Of a DNA stretch of 22,696 nt, positions 18,739 through 22,696 are shown in pieces (the stretch's first letter is position 1; each line of letters begins with the position of its first letter). The DNA is taken from contig KN882323.1 of the NCBI GenBank assembly GCA_000934455.1, positions 108,123 to 130,818 on the forward strand, given 5' to 3'. The notes beneath the pieces were generated by a model that saw only the letters and a list, made by a program, of their open reading frames with translations, searched no databases and was not told the origin of the DNA. The stretch comes from Apostichopus parvimensis (lineage: Eukaryota; Echinodermata; Holothuroidea; Aspidochirotida; Stichopodidae). Made by a program: the position numbers and the translations under genes.

Positions 18739-18873
18739 AGCTCGCAAGTTGCAAGATACAGCCCAATTTCGCAGGTTGCGAGATACAGCCCAATTTGCAA
18801 GTTGCGAGATACAAACAGCCCAGTTCGCGGGTTCCGAGATAGAGCCAAGCTCGCAGGTTGCGAGATACAGCCA
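18739..18873. repeat. Short tandem array, 27-bp unit, 5 copies
   Basis: Units start at 18739, 18766, 18793, 18823 and 18848, with lengths 27, 27, 30, 25 and 26. The core is GCAAGTTGCGAGATACAGCC, with a few changes per copy. A partial, more divergent copy may precede it near 18703. The array opens long minus-strand frames with repeated ATC and LGC motifs that are a by-product, not a gene. Confidence 0.8.
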
Positions 18874-20464
18874 GGCATGAGCCTTTTCCGCGAATTTGCG
18901 GATTTTCGTGATTTTTTCTACCTCCGAGATTTACACCTCTCAATTCACGGGAATTTCTAACAACAGAGTTACTGTATCAATTGATCCGTCGTTCGCATCT
19001 TTTATATTACCGATGCATATCCAACCTGCAGGGGGGGACAAAAACTATTATCCTTACACACTGTAGCATACGAAAACTGGAACCTATACCGCAATTTTTT
19101 CTCTCTGGATTTTCATAACGTTCCCAACATTATTGCAACGATAGTACGATAAAACGATACAAATGTAGTGCTGTAGCTGCTGAATATATTTCCCGATTAA
19201 AACTGACCATTGTGTACATTTTATGAACAGTTACTTTTTAATTATGGGTCGTCATGATTGAAAGAATCATGTAGGGTGAAAACGACAAGCTAGGCATGTG
19301 GCTTCAGTGTGCACATTTTGAGTGTGAAAACTTTGCTTTGAGTGTTTTCATAAAATTCAAAATTCACTATAGAATAGGCACCAAAATGTTGTCTTTAAAC
19401 CTCTAATTTCTCGGAGCTTCCGGGGGCTTCTACTCCTGGACCCCAACCGGGGCGTTGCCCATGGACCCCAACACGGTCCCTAAGGCAGGCACATGGAACC
19501 CACCTGTAACTGTGTTGCGCTGCGTGCTGACTGACGCCTTCGGCGTTAGTTTAGTATCACCCACAAAGTTCAGTGATTTTTTTCACCACAGGCTCATCAC
19601 AGCACAGCTCGAGGAAGAGTAAGGCTAACAATATGGTTGATCCTGTTTGTATGTCCTTACTTCTTGAATAAACGAAAGAGAAATTCATATTGATCTTTGC
19701 ATTGCATCCGACAATCGTCTCGTAGATATGACACCTCCACTGTAGTTATGTTTTACGGTAAATTCTGTGAATTATCCAAATGCCCATGTTGAACTCAACA
19801 CAACTGGTCCTAGAATTAAACATGTAGCTATTCAACAATCAAACGTAGTGTTAAATGCCATTTTCATTAGTATGTTTTTGTTGGGGGGGGGGGGGGGGGG
19901 GGTGGGGTGGCCATTTTAAGTTTTATGCTATTAAGACAATTCATTTTGTACATAATCACAAACAGTATTTAGTAAATTTAATTGTCATGAAATCAAACGT
20001 TCGTGGCATATCTTAGATGTTCATGTTCGTAGTGTGTATATCGCAGTGCAGTTTCGATATTCCCCACAACAGAGTACCGTACGTCGTTCTAGTCAGCATA
20101 ATCATACAAATTAGAATTTTATTGCGGAATATTGCCTTCTTAGAACAAAGAACGTGGTCACGTGATCTTTGTTGCATATGCATAAGCTATTAGACAGCTA
20201 CTAGATGTGTGACTTAATTTTCGTAACAGAAAAAATCAGGCGTGTCCGATAAAATTTCTGAACCAATCAGCACAGTTTTCACATGGATATATAATCACAA
20301 AATATATAATCTAGAACCGATTGCATTCGTAATGGCCAAGTAAGAGCGTTTGTAAGAGAACAACGTGGAAGTTCGTTGGTTGAGGGAATTCTCCATTGAC
20401 AAATTATATTATATATTCGTAATATATATTATTATATGTTCGTAATGATTTATGTATTTTCACA
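18874..20464. other. Non-coding stretch with a GC-rich patch and a 20-base G run
   Basis: No gene is supported. A GC-rich patch at about 19415-19560 (CTGGACCCCAACC, GGCGTTGCCC, TGGACCCCAAC) looks like decayed transposon sequence but I cannot name it. An uninterrupted run of 20 G lies at 19883-19902, continuing as TGGGGTGG. CCAAT at about 20263 and TATATAA at about 20288 sit near each other without a gene after them. Confidence 0.4.
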
Positions 20465-21199
20465 GATTGGTTTGCAGCAAATAAGCTTTCCCTTAATATT
20501 GATAAAACAAAGTATATTGTCTTCAATGCAAATAGTGTTATGGCTAACTTTAATATTGATGTCAATAGTAAACCACTGCAAAAGGTTGATATCTTAAAAT
20601 TCTTAGGTGTTTTTATAGACTCCAAGCTCACTTGGCGTGAGCACATTAGCCATATTTCCTCTCTTGTTGCAAAAAGCGTAGACATCTTGTCAAAACTTAA
20701 ACACACCCTTCCTAGGAACGTTCTAAGGTCTCTTTATCAAACACTAGTACTACCATACTTGACTTATTGTTGTATCATTTGGTCTGGCACAAGTAATCAT
20801 TTGTTAAACAGGCTAACTATTTTACAGAAAAGAGCGATCAGACAAATTACTCTCTCTCACCCGAGGGATCACACAAACGTGCTATTTAAGTCTTTGAATT
20901 TACTGAAGCTTACTGATCTGGTCAGTCTCGATGTCCTCAGTTTTGTTAATTGTTCATTACACGAAATGCTACCAGATACTCTAAATGCCTTCTTTACACA
21001 AAACTCAAACATTCACGCTCACAATACTAGGAAAGCTGATTACCTGCACCCAAGACAATGTCACAACAATTTCTCTAAAAAAAGCTTGCATCATCGGGCC
21101 ATCGCACTTTGAAATCCCCTACCTTTCACATTAAAGGCGATGCCTTCTTTAGTTGCTTTTAGAAAAAGCTTACAAAAGCACTTCATCAACATGTACTAG
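20465..21199 (+). pseudogene. Reverse transcriptase C-terminal fragment of the LINE
   Basis: About 244 codons of a non-LTR reverse transcriptase without its start, fingers or palm. It would carry the thumb and the downstream basic region used in target-primed reverse transcription in complete elements. There is one in-frame nonsense codon, TGA at 21110, with 28 codons of recognisable family sequence after it (NPLPFTLKAMPSLVAFRKSL). No frameshift was seen. A single point change as the only lesion apart from truncation suggests a fairly recent insertion. Confidence 0.85.
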
Positions 21200-21457
21200 A
21201 ACTGCAAAATGAAACTGGGGGAGGGGGGGGGGTGAGGGAAGGGAGAGGAAGGGGTGGTTCTGTTTGTTTTGTTCTTTGGTTCTCTTTTCTAATTGTAAAG
21301 TTCTGTATTTTTTCAGGGAGTGTCACTACCCGACAAGCCTTATAGGGTGTTTTAGTACACTTCCTTTCACAAGTTTTGTTTCTTATCTCCTTCTTGTCAT
21401 ATGTCATACTTATGTTGTGATAGAACAAAAGTAAATAAATCAATGAAATGAAAAAAA
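20465..21457 (+). mobile_element. 5'-truncated non-LTR retrotransposon (LINE), end of ORF2 and 3' tail
   Basis: The frame opens at 20465 with DWFAANKLSLNIDKTKYIVF and continues through LKFLGVFIDSKLTWREHI, LYQTLVLPYLTYCCIIWSGT and LTILQKRAIRQITL. These are the thumb and C-terminal parts of a reverse transcriptase of the Jockey/CR1/L2 group. The catalytic YADD region is missing, so only the last third of ORF2 is here. TGA at 21110-21112 stands where the family has a conserved Trp (AL-W-NPLP); the same frame then stays similar until TAG at 21197-21199. The 3' part holds a G-rich tract at 21214-21256, AATAAA at 21434-21439 and an A-rich end near 21457. No target-site duplication was clear. It is dead but only mildly decayed. 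Confidence 0.85.
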
Positions 21458-22517
21458 TATATATTTTTCAAATACTCAGTCCGACAACGAAACTTAAACT
21501 TTAAAGGCATTGAAGACTTGCCGCAAAACCGCGTGCGGCCATCTGAAAAAGTTAACTTTCTGTTGCTTGCAAGTGACGTTTGTTTGTGTTGCTACAAAAT
21601 GCAGACAGTAATGAAACGTGACACCTTGTTATCTTTAGCTGGACCTGAGATGTCCATCGCTGTATCGTTTATACACTGTCCTGTGGGTATTGACCGCAGC
21701 TGTATGCACTGACTGTGCACTAGTGTATAATTACCGACGGCAGCAAGCTGTGTGTGTATCATCTGGGATCGATGGTGGTGTCAAACATCTCTGTTACACC
21801 TCATTCGAAACTAGGTCAGATTACCGGCATTAGACGTTTCTTTTTGCGCGAGTCTTCACATGCTTTAATGAAAGTAGGTGTAGCTCAGCGTTGCTCTTTC
21901 CATTAAGAGAAACTGTGCACCCCAAAGTAAAGCAATCGCTATATTGTAGGGCGAGTCGAGTACCACGGAAATCACACATTGAATCACGTACTGAAACGCC
22001 CGCCTGATAGTACGCAATAGCAAATGCAACGTTTCCATATAGGGAGTTGACATAAAAATAGTTTTCCGAAACCGGTTGATATTGAGATATCAAAATGTGT
22101 ACATTCTGCTTGAACGCAGAGTCATAAATTTTCGTCTGTTTGATATTAGCAGTCGTATATGTTTATGACACGGATCAATTTTATCATAACTGAAGCACTT
22201 TGTTGATACAACGTTACAAAGCGTAAAGTAAAGCGGGGGATAGAGAGCTAAGCACACACCATATATTTGTCACTGCCCTTTGCCTCTGCGAGGTGATAAA
22301 ATGTTGAATGTAAATATAAAAGTAAACAGTTTTGTTTCTGGTGTGCAAATAAGGCATAATATCACGATATACACCTAAGCATTGTGTATGGTTGGAATGC
22401 TGTATAACCAGCTTGATAACTTGACAAATATCGGTTGTTTTGTATTCGTGTCGAAGTTGGAAGTTGGAAGTTGGAAGAATGGAGGAGAAGTACCGCTTAG
22501 CTTCTTAGGACACCTAA
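21458..22517. other. Non-coding stretch, no gene seen
   Basis: Short chance ORFs on both strands. A small 7-bp repeat (TTGGAAG, about four copies) lies at 22455-22479. Confidence 0.4.
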
Positions 22518-22680
22518 CACAGTTGTATGGTGAGCAGTGGTGACATTGACACGTCAAGCACAAGTATTGTCCAAGGTAATGTAACCAAAGTAGAATATAA
22601 TTGCAGTGTTATAAGTGAAACGTTCTATATATTTACTCTACACCCTCCTACTCTACTGTTACCTGGAGTTATTTGAACAT
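22518..22680 (+). other. Weak Ig-like open frame at the window edge
   Basis: A frame of about 50 codons contains TSSTSIVQGNVTKVEYNCSV, which resembles the E-F strand region of an Ig domain with its YxC, and ends at TGA about 22678. An AG at 22521-22522 could be an acceptor, entering in phase 2. No donor or B-strand partner is seen. It might be an exon of the gene starting at 18304, but the phases do not agree, so this is only a note. Confidence 0.15.
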
Positions 22681-22696
22681 ATTTATGTAATAGTAA

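Noticed and set aside
18620..18943. 107-codon minus-strand ORF with repeated LYLGT and LGC motifs
   Set aside because: Produced by the 27-bp tandem repeat; composition follows the repeat unit.
20263..20295. CCAAT and TATA-like pair
   Set aside because: No gene or transcript start follows; the LINE fragment downstream is truncated and would not use it.

Overview
This looks like nuclear DNA of a metazoan, not a prokaryote. It is AT-rich and gene-poor, has introns with GT...AG ends, phase-1 immunoglobulin exons and non-LTR retrotransposon debris, and carries an isolated tRNA-like gene and a U2-type snRNA-like gene. An invertebrate deuterostome, probably an echinoderm, is my best guess. That rests on the style of the Ig genes, the GTPase type and repeated TAGGCCTA palindromes, not on any match I could run.

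Layout. 1-590 (minus): decayed end of a GIY-YIG endonuclease ORF from a retroelement. 753-823: tRNA-like gene with anticodon ATC. 2874-3134 (plus): two orphan exons ending in a tyrosine-rich, ITAM-like receptor tail. 3342-3777: nested fold-back repeat with an almost exact 179-bp tandem copy. 4579-4728 (minus): 49-codon leader-like ORF. 5291-5680: old minisatellite of about 52 bp. 6163-6341: U2-like structured RNA. 8044-15472 (plus): the main gene. 18304-18369: possible signal-peptide exon. 18739-18873: 27-bp tandem repeat. 20465-21457: 5'-truncated LINE with a nonsense mutation. The remaining stretches show nothing I can call.

The main gene reads as signal peptide, three Ig-like domains, one transmembrane helix, a short cytoplasmic linker and a complete GTPase domain with a cysteine/histidine cluster and a charged C-terminal helix. 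Seven exons sum to 2706 coding bases (902 codons), and every splice phase matches. It would be a cell-surface receptor whose intracellular module is itself a P-loop GTPase of a septin/AIG1-like type. The second Ig domain carries two compensating frameshifts, and alternative splice sites exist that would skip both.

The neighbourhood, with an orphan receptor tail upstream, the Ig-GTPase gene in the middle and a possible signal-peptide exon plus a weak Ig-like fragment downstream, suggests a cluster of Ig receptors with exchangeable cytoplasmic ends. That last point is inference.
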